A stretch of DNA of 64,000 nt from Aphelocoma coerulescens (lineage: Eukaryota; Chordata; Aves; Passeriformes; Corvidae): contig NW_027183504.1 in assembly GCF_041296385.1 (NCBI RefSeq), forward strand, positions 124,001 through 188,000, written 5' to 3'. Under the pieces are notes generated by a model, which saw only the letters and a list, made by a program, of their open reading frames with translations, had not been told where the DNA came from and made no database searches. How positions within the stretch are numbered: the stretch's first letter is position 1; every line of letters starts with the position of its first letter. Both the position numbers and the translations under genes were made by a program. This document shows, one piece after another, positions 20,741 to 34,477 of the stretch.

Positions 20741-20927
20741 TTTTACCGTGTTTTACCTGGCATTAGCTGATTTTACCTGGTATTACCTGATTTTACCGTG
20801 TTTTACCTGTATTAGATAATATTAGATGGTATTAGCTGGTATTACCGTGTTTTACCTGGTATTACCGTGTTTTACCTGGTATTACCGTGTTTTACCTGGT
20901 ATTACCTGGTATTACCTGATTTTACCT
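20741..20927. repeat. TTTTACC minisatellite, copy 2
   Basis: Same number and order of periods as in unit 1; no length change between units, although such repeats usually vary. Confidence 0.9.
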
Positions 20928-21169
20928 TTGGTGGGCTTCGGGTGGTGTCCGAACTCTTCCGATTTTGTCCCTCGTTGCCCCGGCGCTGCTGGGGCCCTGC
21001 CTTTGCCGAGCCGGGGTTGCTGTCCCTCGTTGCCCCGGTAGTTGCCCGTCCCTGCCTTTGCCGAGCTGGGGTGCGGTCCCTCGTTGCCGCGGTAGTTGCC
21101 CGTCCCTGCCTTTGCCGAGCCGGGGTTGCTGGCGCTCCCACTGCCATCTGGAGGGGCCGGCGCAGGTAC
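20926..21169 (-). other. Candidate minus-strand exon with 55-bp repeat, copy 2
   Basis: The three 54-55-bp repeats are at 20967-21130; donor and acceptor candidates unchanged. Confidence 0.33.
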
Positions 21170-21408
21170 CTGAGAAAAGTGGCAGAGAGAAAAGGCGCAT
21201 TGGCGGCGAGAAGCGGCGCAGCGAACCATCCCATCTCCCTCCCAGCCACCCCCTCCCACCCGCCCCGGCCTGGGGCTCCAGGGCCGCGGCGCTGAGGGCC
21301 GGGCCGCTCCCAGAGCTCCGGCCTCGGGGCTTCCGCTCCTCTCCGCCCGCTCGGCTCCGCTGCTGCCGCCTCCACGCCGGGACTGCAAGTGAAGCCCCGC
21401 CACCGCCG

Positions 21409-21549
21409 CCGCCTTATATAGGCAGCCTAAGCCCCGCCCCCCCGGGCGGCAGCCAATGGGAATCGAGCGCCAAGGTTCCTCATTGTGAGGAAACAATGAG
21501 GGGCGGGGCCAGAACGTAGCGGAGCGATCTGATTGGTCGAGAGGCAGCG
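21409..21549 (-). promoter_or_regulatory. Minus-strand TATA/CCAAT promoter, copy 2
   Basis: TATATAA at 21414-21420, inverted repeat with SOX cores at 21478-21501, CCAAT about 21531. One CCG triplet shorter than unit 1 next to the TATA box. Confidence 0.58.
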
Positions 21550-22601
21550 GGTCAATGACATCACACCCCGGGCATTACCAAAGCTTAGCAAAAATGAAAC
21601 CCTATAAAATAGAAAAATTACATTTAAAACGCCACTGGAGTGTGGCATTCAGCAGCGGCCGCTCTTTATTGGGGCCAGCTGCACCAGGGGATTTCTCCTC
21701 TGAAATATCCTGTGTGCCGAGCGCTCCAAAGCTCCTGTTCACACGCTGTGCTTTGCATCCTTTTGCATTGCTATCATTCGATTCAACGCTGCCCTTAACT
21801 CCCCACTGGACGCTGCAAAGAGCGGTCTCAGAGCTGCTGAGCCACTACTAGCAGGCATCCTGTGACCATGCCTGGCAGTGCTGGCCGCAAATTTTCTGTG
21901 GAAACAGAGCGTCCTGCAGCTGTATCCAACGCGCCTGCACAGCCATCACAAAAACGCTCGCCCAAGACAGACACGCTATCAGAAGCGGCCGATCCATGCT
22001 TAAGCATCATGCCTGGAAATAGCGGCTGGCCAGGAAGTCCTAATGTCGCCGCTGCCCTTTGTGACAACTCTGCGGCGCAGGCGGCGGGGCCACGACGTCT
22101 CCGGGCGACGACACTGCCCCAGAGGCAGGGGGCTTGGGGACGGCCAGTGCCAGCACCGCACCGAGCCCGCTGATTGCTCCACAGGCCGCGGCCTCTGTGA
22201 CACGCGGGGACAGCGCCTGGCTCGCAGCGCAGGGAGGCAGGGCCGGCATCAGGGCGGGCTGGGGGAGGGGTCGGCGTTGAAGACCCACTTGGGCTGCCTT
22301 TGGCTGCCATTGCGGCTCAGGCCGGCCTTAGGGCTGGCCCTGCCCTTAGGGCTAACGGTGGCCTTGAGCTTGGAGCCTGCCTTGGGCTAGGGAGTGCACC
22401 TGGGGCACTGGCCTTAACTCCATGAATGGTTGGCCTTAGGGCAGCAGTTGGGGCTGAGTTTGGGAGTTAGAGCTAAAGGCGGCATTGGAGTATGGGCTGG
22501 GGCTGGGCTCAAAGCTGGATTTAGGGCTTCAGCTGGGATTGGTGTTGGGCTTGATCTTAAGAGTTGCAGTTGGGGCTGGCTTTGGCCTTCGAGCTCACCG
22601 T

Positions 22602-23087
22602 TGTTATAAACGAAGCTGAGACTTTTTTTAAAAAAGAAAAGCCAGCTCGTTTGTTTATTCATTAACAACTGAGAGCGAGAACCCAGGATAAGCCCAGGCT
22701 CCGCACGACAAGCCAGAGTAAAGCAGCACACAAAAAGGACAGTGTGACCCACTGGGTGCAACCTTGGACCCCAAGTTCCGCAGGAGCTCCCCGGATAAAG
22801 TCCCAGGTCCGTTCTTATGCCCTCTGTCTGTTCACAATTGGTGGATTTTGGATTCTTCTTCTGATTGGCTCGCTTCCAGGGGTTCTATTGGTCTTTATCA
22901 AGATGCATTTTTGTCCAATCATTTCCCGAGGGTGTCGAATGATTGGCTAAGCGGTCCAAGATGTTGACATCACCTGCATGAGGTCATTTTCTAGTCCATC
23001 ACGTCATCACATCCCCAATTGCGTCTCCACCTAGTGCTCACACTCCGATATTACACCCAGACAGTCTCGCAATATCCTCCGTTAACA
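22602..23087 (-). mobile_element. Solo LTR, units 2/3
   Basis: 486 bp with the same TGTTA...TAACA ends as the element at 11213; minus-strand AATAAA at 22654-22659. Confidence 0.82.
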
Positions 23088-24304
23088 TGCCCATGTATCC
23101 AACTATCAACTCCCCTCTTTTCTATCTCCTCCAAACAGTAAAAATCAACACCCTGAAACCAATTCATTTATTACACCGTTGCATTTGGTTTAGGGCTGAG
23201 CATTTAGCAAGGGGCTGGAATTAGGAGAGGCCTCGGCGTTAGGGCTGGGTTTTACATTACAGCTACCATTGGCGTGAAGGCTAAATGTGGCGTTTGCCTT
23301 CAGCCTGGCCTTGGTATTGGCTCTGGGGCTGCACGGGTCTGCCACTGGCATGGGATGAAATCCAGGACTGTGAGCGTGTCTAAACATGGAGTGAGACTGA
23401 GATCAGAATGGGCGTGCGCTTTGGGACCGAGCGCACGCCCAGCGGAAAAGAGAAGACGTCACTGCGGGATGTCCCTGGCATCGTCCCCGCCCTGCTCAGG
23501 CACCACCAAACCTGGCGGCAGCTGCCTTGGCCAAGATGCAGGTGCTCCCAGCTCTGGCTGCTCCCGCTTCCGGCTGCTCCCAGCCCCCCTCCAGCTCTGC
23601 TGGAGCCCCTTTAGGCACTGCAAGGGTGATTGGCCCCAAACTGGGCCCTACTTTTACTGTCAAATAAAATACATCAATTTTTTGGCATCGACATTTAATC
23701 TCGTTTGGTTTTAATCTCATATCTGGCAATATTTTGAACCTTCGAAGTTCTTTCTGGTTTATGCTCAGAGACTTCGCCTGCTTTGCCTTTCTGGGTCTGA
23801 ACCGGATCGTAACACTTTATTGGCATAGTCGGCAGGATCCCCGTAAAATGAGAGTGTTGTTTCCAAAAAATGCATGAATTGCTAATTCTTATGATTGGAT
23901 CATTTTAGGAAAATAAAACAACGTACCTTTCTACATTTCCTAACACCTCTCTACCTTTCTTACTCTGTCTTACTCTTTTGTTTGTTTGTTTGTTTGCTTG
24001 TGTGTTTGCACATGCACCTGAGCTAAAACGGTGCTCCCGAGGCCCAGGGTCTGGGAAATTGGCACTCCTGTAGGTAAAAGACCTGGGAGTTTGGAAAGTA
24101 ATTTTGAGACTTGTAACTTTGGTAAACACTAGGTGCTCTCGAGGTGTAAGGAGTAGGACCTCAGAAACCATTTTGTAAGGGGTGTCCCTCAAGAGAGACT
24201 ACTCCAGTGTTTGTAACTTTCTTTGGTTTGGCAGAAGAGGAACCTTCCCAGAGTGCAGGGGTGAGACTTTTGTAAATTTACTTTACGCTGGGCATCCTCT
24301 AGGA

Positions 24305-25904
24305 ATGATCACTCCGACATTTGTAAGTAACATGGGACATCATACACAAGCTTTGTTTACTTTGTTGGATGAATTTGGTGCCAGGCCATCTCCTCCAGGG
24401 ACGGACTGGGCACAAAACTATTGGTATAATATCCAAGCACTCGTTGATCGAGTCTCTGTCCTGCGCACAGGAGCGAGACTCAAAAAAGGTAAAGCGCAAC
24501 CAGTGGTATGTTCTGTCTTAGCTGCTGCTGTGCTAGCTGCAGTAGGACACAGAGAGCACCAGCAGAAAGCTGATACGGAAGTTACTGCTTCATTACAGCA
24601 TTTGGTTAAAGCATTGCAATTTCAGCTGGAGCTAACACCCACCTCCTCCAGGAAGAGATAAGGAATGAAAAGGCTACTGTCTGTGTGCTCCGAGAGGAGC
24701 TGTTTGCAAGATCAGCAAATGAGGGAAAAAAGGAGTCAGAGCTGGAACTATCTAAAGAAGCGTACCCCCTCTCGGACTTAGAATCCTTGCGTAATCACTC
24801 AGAAAAGCCCTCAGCCTCGCTCCGTCCCTTCATTAAAACAGAATACACCCATGAGGCTTCAGACGACGACACACCTGACATAACCACAAAAGAAATCCCA
24901 TCTACAGCTACTGAATTGGCCAAACTAAAGGAAGGGTATAGCCAAAGTCCCAAAGAATCTGAAACTGAATGTGTTTGGAGACTCTCTCTCACACGGGCTG
25001 ACCAAATTCTGTTCTCAGAAAAAGAGGCAGAAGGGTACTGGAGGGGCAGGAGTCTTCCTTACCACAGGAGATAACCGTGCTCCTTGGTCCCTCCCCAGAG
25101 AGCTGCTGATTGGGCTGGCAGACTCAGTCCTTCAGAAAGAGAAGATCCCCTGGCTATAGTAAGGAATGTCAATCAGACTGTAGAAAGTGTACAGAAAGCG
25201 GCTCGTTTACAAATGATGCATGATAGGAAATTAACACCACGAGGTGAATCTCCAGTGATGGTGCCTGTGGATCCTGAGAGAATGATACCTCTTATCAGAG
25301 GCCTCCCTGAAGCTGTGAAACCCATAGGCATGCAGCTAAAAGGACAAATAGAAAGTCTCCCAATTGCAGAAAGAGCTGTAGCCACCTTGGAGGCAGCAGC
25401 TATTTCCCTCAGTCTTAAGCGGGCAAAAGGGAAGGTTTGGACCTGGGGGGGAAGGTGGCACAAGAATTAATTAATTACGGGAGAAAATATGGCCCAATTC
25501 CTTCAAATACAACTGATTCTAGATCAATTCGGCGCACAGAGTGCAAAACCCTGTCCCCAGCAAAACTCCAAAAGGTAAGGTTCTCCCCTGGGCTGGGTAG
25601 ACAAACAAATACAGGGGAAGAACGCAAGGAGAAAAGAAATGCCCTGTGGATTGCGGGCTTACAAAAGGGAGTCCCAAGGACCCTAATGGATGGCCAGCCC
25701 ACTAATAAATTAGAACTATTCATCCAAGAGTGGCCAGCAAAAGAGGAACCATTAAAAGCTGTCCCTGCTACAGCCCCTCCCCTGGAGGAACCACAAGAAA
25801 GGGAAGGTGACAGAAAACCCTTATCTTTGCAGAAGGTAAGCCAGGGGGCGAAGGGTGGATTCACATCAGGCGCCTTTCTAACAATTCCAGAGGAGACCCG
25901 TTAA
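24305..25904 (+). pseudogene. gag: gag remnants, copy 3
   Basis: Pieces 24305-24661, 24662-25470 (TAA 25072-25074) and 25437-25904. Confidence 0.6.
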
Positions 25905-26503
25905 TAACCTGTCCTACTGGTCCCCACAAAGCCCCGGTAACTTTTTTAGTAGATACTGGTGCTCAGGTGTCTGCCCTTAAAATTGAAGATGCCTCCTCAC
26001 GTGGAATCACTCCCTCACGTAAGAGTATACGTGTCACAGATGTTTTTGAGAATAGCCAAGCCCAGATGACAGCAAAGGTAAGACGCTGGTTACCGGCAGA
26101 AGAGAAAGCAGTTGACACCCTAATGATTACAGGTGAATTTCCTACAAATTCACTGGGTCTGGACCTCCTAAAGGGAAGGCCTTGGACCAATGAAGAAGGA
26201 AAAATAGGGACTTTGGGGCAGGAAACCTCCCATTTGTGTTTGTTAAGTTCTGCTCCTGCTCTTCCCCCCTCCCTAGTAACCAATGTCAAACCTTACCCCT
26301 TGCCTTTAGGAGCCAGAGAAGGAATCACACCAATTATTGCACATTTGAAAGAAAAAGGAATAGTGATTGCAACACATTCCCCTTACAATGCTCCTGTGTG
26401 GCCAGTCCGCAAGCCTAATGGCAACTGGAGACTGACAGGAGACTATCGGCGGCTTAACTCAAAATACAGGGCCTCTCACTGCTGCAGTCCCAAACATTGC
26501 TGA
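25811..26503 (+). pseudogene. pol: Protease and RT N-terminal fragment, copy 3
   Basis: DTGA at 25952-25963; stop 26501-26503. Confidence 0.86.
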
Positions 26504-28307
26504 GCTGAGAGCTACTAGACAAGAACAAGCTCATCAAATTATGGCCACTATTGATGTCAAGGACATGTTTTTTATGGTCCCCTCGCAGGAACAAGATCAG
26601 GAGCGTTTTGCTTTCACGGGGGAGGGCCAGCAATATACTTTCACTCGCCTCCCACAAGGATTCAAACACTCACCCACTCTAGCACATCATGCACTAGCAC
26701 AAGAATTGTCACTCATTCCTCCTGCACCAGGAGTAAGAGTATACCAATACATTGATGGCATTTTGGTGGCAGGAGATGAGATTACACCTGTACAAACAAC
26801 ACAAACAAACATCATTAAACATCTAGAATCCCCGGGCTTACGTATTCCTCCTGAAAAAGTACAACTCCCTTCCCTAGAAGTAAAATTCTTGGGAATCTGG
26901 TGGAAAGGAGGAATGGTGTGTATTGCCCCAGACACCCTCAGCCACCTAGACCAAATTGAAACCCCAGAGACTAAAAAAGACCTGCAGCATGCTTTAGGCC
27001 TGCTAATTTTTTGGAGGAAACACATTCCTGACTTTTCAATAATTGCAAGGCCCCTGTATGATTTGCTAGGAAAAAAAGCAAAGTGGGATTGGACTCCCTT
27101 GCACGATGAGGCCCTACAACTCCTAATTTTTGAAGCTAACACATACCAATCCCTAGGTCCTATACATCCCACTGATCCAGTACACATGGAATGGCGATTT
27201 GCAAGCTCTGGACTGTCTATACATTTATGGCAGAAAGGACCCGATGGTCCTACCAGACCCATAGGCTTTTACTCACGCAGTTTTAAAGATGCAGAAAAAC
27301 GATATTCTACCTGGGAAAAAAGTTTATTCGTGGTCAGCACTGCTTTTCAGGAAGCAGAGAAAACTACCCACAAACAACCCCTGATTTTAAGGGAACCTTT
27401 TCAAGTCATCAAGTCAGTTTTGGCAGGAATCCCACCCCCTGACGGGGTGGCCCAACGTGCCTCTGTTTGCAAACGGTATGCTCAAATGGAACATTATTGC
27501 ACCATTTTTCAAGTAACAGAAGGAGCTCGCAAAAATCTTCCTCTACAAGATGAGGTAACCCTAAATAGCACCACTGACTTTTCACCTTCTATGATCCAAG
27601 TTGCTCCCCCGTACTCAGAACGATTGCAGAATGTGTGGTTTACGGATGCATCAGCAAAGCGAGAAGGTAAGGTTTGGAAATGTGGTGCTGTAGCCTTACA
27701 AATAAATACAGGCAAGCAAATTGTAACAGAAGGGGAAGGTAGTGCACAAGTGGGAGAACTGGCAGCAGTCTGGAGTGTATTTAACCATGCATCTGAAACC
27801 TCAGACTCTGTATATGTTTACACTGATTCTTTTGCTGTGTTCAAAGGGTGTACTGAATGGCTCCCCTTCTGGGACAAAAAGGACTGGGAAGTAAACAGGG
27901 TCCCTGCTTGGCAAAAGGAAAAATGGCAAGAAATTCTTGCTGTAGCAAAAAAGGGGAACTTTTTAGTTGGCTGGGTAGCCTCTCATCAAGAAAAGGAAAC
28001 CCCAACTAGCCACTGGAATCACAAAGTAGATGAGAGGGCCAGATTAGCCCCACTAAGTAGAAAACCTCCAAGAGAAAACTGGGATCCATTATTAGAATGG
28101 TTGCACTTAAAGCGACAGCACACCGGGACACAAGACCTATACAAGGAAGCAGCAAGCAGAGGATGGCCGGGGACTCGGGAAATGTGCCGTACCTGCAGAT
28201 CTTCATGCGAGCAGTGCCGGACCCGATCAGAGCGTCACCCTTTAGAACAACCCCCCTCACATATCAGAGACAGGAAAGGGACTGTGGGACACATGGCAAG
28301 TAGATGA
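26436..28307 (+). pseudogene. pol: RT, RNase H, integrase zinc domain, copy 3
   Basis: ATG 26541; YIDG Gly codon 26757-26759; stop 28305-28307. Confidence 0.9.
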
Positions 28308-28929
28308 TATTGGACCTTTTGGAAAGTCTGAGGGCAAACAACACGTGTCGGTAGAAGTCAGGTCAGGACTAGTCCAAGCAGGAGCCTTCTCTCGGGCAAC
28401 TAGTGCAAACACATTAGAAGCCCTTAAAATGTGGTTCAGTTTCTTTCCAAAACCTGTACCTATCCAATCCGACAACGGGGCACATTTCACAGCGACCATC
28501 GTCCAAAAATGGGCCAAAGAAGAAGGGATCCAGTGGATATTTCACACACCCCATTATCCACAAGCAAATGGCATCGTCGAGAGAACAAATGGCCTGCTTA
28601 AGCGATTTCTGAAACCTCAACATTCTAATTGGACTGAACGACTATGGGATGCTGTGAAAACAGTACATGAGCAATGGGGAGTAAATGGATGTCCCAGACT
28701 CACAGCTTTTTATCTGCAGCCTCCCTCCTTGATACCAGCAACATCTAAACCTACAGGTAATCAAAAACCCGCACGCTTCCCAGGACAGCCTGTATGGGTG
28801 GAACTGCCTACCGCAGGAGCTGTACCCATGGTACTCACTACTCCTTTGAACATGCATACCTGGAAAGCAAACGATGCTTATGGCAAAGAACACAAAATAA
28901 GCTCTCGCTGGCTTATTCCTACATTTTAA
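28246..28929 (+). pseudogene. pol: Integrase core, copy 3
   Basis: DDE codons start at 28303, 28471 and 28579. Confidence 0.86.
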
Positions 28930-29039
28930 TATTAGCCCTGAAAGGGGCTGGACAGACTTTTTCTTGTCTTTCACAGGTAACTGAACAACAGGAGAAAAAA
29001 ATATTCAGGACTGTGCATGAAAAACCTCAGATACGAACT

Positions 29040-30920
29040 ATGCTTCGGTTTACTGGTAATTCTGATTGTAACATGTTAGCTCTATTTTTATGCTTATTTA
29101 CCTTGTGCATGTGCTCAGCAGAGCTAGCTAGCAGAGCTAGATCAAAGGAAGCTTGCCTGGAAATTAGGAAAAGGGTTTGCAAAAATATGGAATCCTACTG
29201 ATCAAGGTGTATGTGTAACATTACCTGATTCTGCTGAACCGGGATTGCCATCTTACATAGTACCCTTGAATTTATCTTTTGTCCTCAATATGACTAGTGT
29301 GGCAGCTCCATTGCCTCTACCTGAACAGTGGACAAGTAAGAAAAATGGAGCCCAAGTTGAGTGCAGAGGTACCCCTATAGTACATAACCTTTACCAAACA
29401 TATGACCCACCTTCTGATGCACCTCATGAAGGACAGTTGCACCAGAAATATTGTAGAACTAGGCGTCCAAAGGTAAATAGAACCATCTTATCTCAAATTG
29501 AATCCCCTCACCCAGCCATCAAATTAGATAAAAGTAAATTCAGCCCTGAGACAATAACCTTTGAGGAATATAATGCTAAACAGCCCTGCCTTGTTTACCC
29601 ATGGGATCCACGGTTTGACCCACTCTACACACCAGATGTAGATGAAGGCAAATATAGCACAGTTTTTAACCCCTCCTGCTGTGGTCAACTTCCGAACATA
29701 ACGAATAGAACCCCAATCGACTGACAACATTTAATGTGGGCATGGTCTGTACAAACAGTTCTTAAAGGTAAATTTAGAGACTAAAAAAGACTACAAAAGA
29801 AGATAGTCCTCTAGTCAATTGCTCAAAGGTGATAACATGCAAAGAAGGACCAGGAGATCCTCCAGAAACATGGTTTTCACTTAGAATTCGAACATTAGGA
29901 ACTGATGTGTGTACTTGTTGGGGATACCTCTCAAGAGGCTGGAGAAATCAAGATGAGTCCTGTAACTCCTCCTACAAATACCTTCTCAACCCATGTGGAG
30001 TTCCTTTTACCCACTACCCAGTCCGTGGGACTCCAATCAATACTAAGCCAGAAATCACCATCCTTGATTTTGCAGATGCAACTAAGTGGAAAACTGCAAA
30101 ATATATAGCCTCTCTTGGAATGGCTTGGGGATGCTCTGATGAGATATTTTATTCACATTTGTCATTAGAACAACATGCTGGACTTAGGTGTGGAATTGGA
30201 ATTCCCTCCCTTTGCCCCAGACGTATTTTTACTTTCACCAAAGTGTCTAAAGAACGTCACTGTCGTAGTGTTCCCTCTTCAAAGGCAACACAAAGAGCAG
30301 AATGGGCAATTCAAGGAGTTGACATTCCAGATTACTATACCACTGGACAAAAAGTATCTCTATTTCTGGAAAATTTCTTTACTCCCTATGTTACCTTTAA
30401 AAGACACCAGTTCGTATTAGAAGATATTACCTGGCAATTAAGTATATGAAGCAATTGGACACAAGATGCATTTGGAGAATTATACACCCAAGTCCAGCAA
30501 AATACTAAAATGACCCTGCAAAATAGATTAGCTTTAGATATGGTATTGTTAAAAGAACAAGGAGTTTGTGGGATGTTCAATAGAACAGAAACTGAGGGTT
30601 GTATTACAATTCATAATGCCTCTAGCTCCGCTGAGGAGGCATGAGCTAAGATGAGAGAAATAAGTAATCATACTAGAAATTTGTTTCATGCAATGCAACC
30701 GCGAGAAGTATTTGATAGTTCATGGGTCACTACCATCCTAAAGTATTTTGGGCTCACAGGGTGGGGAAAATGGTTAGCACAACTTGCAATAACAATTGCT
30801 ACTGGAATTGCATTGCTAATCGTTGGTATTGGCCGGGTTAAATGCATGATACAACACTTACTCCTTTCCTTCTCCCCCTCTGTACGCTGTATTCAAATCA
30901 CCACCACCGAAGAAGGCTGA
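29040..30920 (+). pseudogene. env: env remnants, copy 3
   Basis: Leader 29040-29201, surface pieces 29128-29724 and 29778-30449, transmembrane piece 30450-30920 with TGA 30642-30644. Pro form at 30700 (type A). Confidence 0.68.
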
Positions 30921-31390
30921 CCCTTGCCTCTCCCCCCCCCCACCACCACCACCACTGCCTGCTGCGAGACACTCTGAGGCCTCCTGGAGCCGACGCCGCC
31001 CGCCTGAGGAGAACCCCCCGAACCTGCAGCCCTGGAGCGGAACCACGAGTGAGTTGTGGAACCCCTCCCCTGCTGCTGCGTGCCGTGCTGAGAGCACCGG
31101 GAGTGGGCCAAGGCTCGGCTGCAGCGACCGGGCACCGCGCCTGCAACTCGGAGGACGGGCGGCCGCCTTGCAGCCAAACTGCTCCCAAGATCAGAGGAGG
31201 CAGATAAGACGCTTCCAACTGCTTCGCTCCCCCCACCCCATCTCGGCGGCACTAAAGGTAGCACAGTGAGCTGCTGCTCAGACGGACCTTCCCTTCTCTT
31301 TTTTTTTTTTTTTCTTTTTCCTTTTTTGTAATTGGGAGACATTGCCAGCATGGGCGCAGAGTTTCAGCACCAAAAGACCCCGTACTACAG
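30921..31390 (+). other. First-exon-like segment, copy 3
   Basis: ATG 31350, donor GT at 31391-31392; type A tract at the start. Confidence 0.38.
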
Positions 31391-32130
31391 GTATGGACTT
31401 GCTTTTTAACAAAAAAAGGCATAAAATACGACCAACAGGCTTTAACACCCTTAAGCACATGGTGTAAGAGCCACAGACTAGACGGCTCCGAGGGGACTGC
31501 CCTGGGCTTGGAAAGGTTGAAGCAGGCTGGTAAAATTAGAATCGAAGTGGCTCCCACAGGAGATGAGACAGCTATTAATGTGCTAAAGCCTTGGAGGCTC
31601 CTTTAAAAAGGAGAATAATGCAAGGATGACGGTGGGAACACGGCGGGCGCCGCCCACTGAGGCCGGCAGCGAGGAGAGGGCGCCGGGAGAGGCAGCGGGA
31701 GGCGTGGCCGCAGCACCGGGCGCGCAAGAGAGCACCGCGGCCGAGCAGCCTTTCCGCCAACTGCACATCCTGGTCCCTCTCGCCCTGGGAAATGCGTGTG
31801 GGGGCTGGGGCCAGGGGGGCTCCGTCCCTCTCAGCCCTGGGGTGACTGCCCCGAGTATCTCCCGCCATGACTTGGACAGAGATCCCCCCAGTCCCGATCG
31901 TTCCCCGACAGGAGAGGCCTGAAGACACCACAGGACCCCCCAGGATGCAGAGGGACGGAGACAGCCTCGGGCCATGCGTGCTCCTCACCCCAGCTGAGGC
32001 CGGGGGGGCTCCGGCCTCCTCTCCCACGGGGAAGGCGGGGGCTTTGGGATTTGTTTGCATCGCAAGCCACTCGCTGGGAGAGCAAAGATCACTCAAGGCA
32101 TTTGATGTGATTTTTGCCAATTTTATTTTG

Positions 32131-32317
32131 TTTTACCGTGTTTTACCTGGCATTAGCTGATTTTACCTGGTATTACCTGATTTTACCGTGTTTTACCTGT
32201 ATTAGATAATATTAGATGGTATTAGCTGGTATTACCGTGTTTTACCTGGTATTACCGTGTTTTACCTGGTATTACCGTGTTTTACCTGGTATTACCTGGT
32301 ATTACCTGATTTTACCT
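32131..32317. repeat. TTTTACC minisatellite, copy 3
   Basis: Unchanged relative to units 1 and 2. Confidence 0.9.
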
Positions 32318-32559
32318 TTGGTGGGCTTCGGGTGGTGTCCGAACTCTTCCGATTTTGTCCCTCGTTGCCCCGGCGCTGCTGGGGCCCTGCCTTTGCCGAG
32401 CCGGGGTTGCTGTCCCTCGTTGCCCCGGTAGTTGCCCGTCCCTGCCTTTGCCGAGCTGGGGTGCGGTCCCTCGTTGCCGCGGTAGTTGCCCGTCCCTGCC
32501 TTTGCCGAGCCGGGGTTGCTGGCGCTCCCACTGCCATCTGGAGGGGCCGGCGCAGGTAC
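32316..32559 (-). other. Candidate minus-strand exon with 55-bp repeat, copy 3
   Basis: 55-bp repeats at 32357-32520. Confidence 0.33.
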
Positions 32560-32798
32560 CTGAGAAAAGTGGCAGAGAGAAAAGGCGCATTGGCGGCGAG
32601 AAGCGGCGCAGCGAACCATCCCATCTCCCTCCCAGCCACCCCCTCCCACCCGCCCCGGCCTGGGGCTCCAGGGCCGCGGCGCTGAGGGCCGGGCCGCTCC
32701 CAGAGCTCCGGCCTCGGGGCTTCCGCTCCTCTCCGCCCGCTCGGCTCCGCTGCTGCCGCCTCCACGCCGGGACTGCAAGTGAAGCCCCGCCACCGCCG

Positions 32799-32939
32799 CC
32801 GCCTTATATAGGCAGCCTAAGCCCCGCCCCCCCGGGCGGCAGCCAATGGGAATCGAGCGCCAAGGTTCCTCATTGTGAGGAAACAATGAGGGGCGGGGCC
32901 AGAACGTAGCGGAGCGATCTGATTGGTCGAGAGGCAGCG
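32799..32939 (-). promoter_or_regulatory. Minus-strand TATA/CCAAT promoter, copy 3
   Basis: TATATAA at 32804-32810; inverted repeat 32868-32891. Confidence 0.58.
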
Positions 32940-33991
32940 GGTCAATGACATCACACCCCGGGCATTACCAAAGCTTAGCAAAAATGAAACCCTATAAAAT
33001 AGAAAAATTACATTTAAAACGCCACTGGAGTGTGGCATTCAGCAGCGGCCGCTCTTTATTGGGGCCAGCTGCACCAGGGGATTTCTCCTCTGAAATATCC
33101 TGTGTGCCGAGCGCTCCAAAGCTCCTGTTCACACGCTGTGCTTTGCATCCTTTTGCATTGCTATCATTCGATTCAACGCTGCCCTTAACTCCCCACTGGA
33201 CGCTGCAAAGAGCGGTCTCAGAGCTGCTGAGCCACTACTAGCAGGCATCCTGTGACCATGCCTGGCAGTGCTGGCCGCAAATTTTCTGTGGAAACAGAGC
33301 GTCCTGCAGCTGTATCCAACGCGCCTGCACAGCCATCACAAAAACGCTCGCCCAAGACAGACACGCTATCAGAAGCGGCCGATCCATGCTTAAGCATCAT
33401 GCCTGGAAATAGCGGCTGGCCAGGAAGTCCTAATGTCGCCGCTGCCCTTTGTGACAACTCTGCGGCGCAGGCGGCGGGGCCACGACGTCTCCGGGCGACG
33501 ACACTGCCCCAGAGGCAGGGGGCTTGGGGACGGCCAGTGCCAGCACCGCACCGAGCCCGCTGATTGCTCCACAGGCCGCGGCCTCTGTGACACGCGGGGA
33601 CAGCGCCTGGCTCGCAGCGCAGGGAGGCAGGGCCGGCATCAGGGCGGGCTGGGGGAGGGGTCGGCGTTGAAGACCCACTTGGGCTGCCTTTGGCTGCCAT
33701 TGCGGCTCAGGCCGGCCTTAGGGCTGGCCCTGCCCTTAGGGCTAACGGTGGCCTTGAGCTTGGAGCCTGCCTTGGGCTAGGGAGTGCACCTGGGGCACTG
33801 GCCTTAACTCCATGAATGGTTGGCCTTAGGGCAGCAGTTGGGGCTGAGTTTGGGAGTTAGAGCTAAAGGCGGCATTGGAGTATGGGCTGGGGCTGGGCTC
33901 AAAGCTGGATTTAGGGCTTCAGCTGGGATTGGTGTTGGGCTTGATCTTAAGAGTTGCAGTTGGGGCTGGCTTTGGCCTTCGAGCTCACCGT

Positions 33992-34477
33992 TGTTATAAA
34001 CGAAGCTGAGACTTTTTTTAAAAAAGAAAAGCCAGCTCGTTTGTTTATTCATTAACAACTGAGAGCGAGAACCCAGGATAAGCCCAGGCTCCGCACGACA
34101 AGCCAGAGTAAAGCAGCACACAAAAAGGACAGTGTGACCCACTGGGTGCAACCTTGGACCCCAAGTTCCGCAGGAGCTCCCCGGATAAAGTCCCAGGTCC
34201 GTTCTTATGCCCTCTGTCTGTTCACAATTGGTGGATTTTGGATTCTTCTTCTGATTGGCTCGCTTCCAGGGGTTCTATTGGTCTTTATCAAGATGCATTT
34301 TTGTCCAATCATTTCCCGAGGGTGTCGAATGATTGGCTAAGCGGTCCAAGATGTTGACATCACCTGCATGAGGTCATTTTCTAGTCCATCACGTCATCAC
34401 ATCCCCAATTGCGTCTCCACCTAGTGCTCACACTCCGATATTACACCCAGACAGTCTCGCAATATCCTCCGTTAACA
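33992..34477 (-). mobile_element. Solo LTR, units 3/4
   Basis: 486 bp, no visible change; minus-strand AATAAA at 34044-34049. Confidence 0.82.

Larger units (their letters stand above)
11394..22782. repeat. Macrosatellite unit 2 (type B)
   Basis: 11,389 bp. Type B: T at 19311, fifteen C then two ACC at the tract near 19543, C at 19639, T at 19641, C at 20577. Private change: G at 18959. Other landmarks: short ORF 21868-22173, TTAGGGCT tract 22289-22601. Confidence 0.97.
23382..30920 (+). mobile_element. Defective endogenous retrovirus, copy 3
   Basis: Primer site 23821-23838. Differs from copy 1 only by G at 25317 in gag, as far as I can see. Confidence 0.93.
22783..34172. repeat. Macrosatellite unit 3 (type A)
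   Basis: 11,390 bp. Type A: C at 30700, C10/ACC4 tract, G and C at the 8247/8249 equivalents, T at the 9185 equivalent (31967). No private change seen; it looks the same as unit 5. Short ORF 33258-33563; TTAGGGCT tract 33679-33991. Confidence 0.97.
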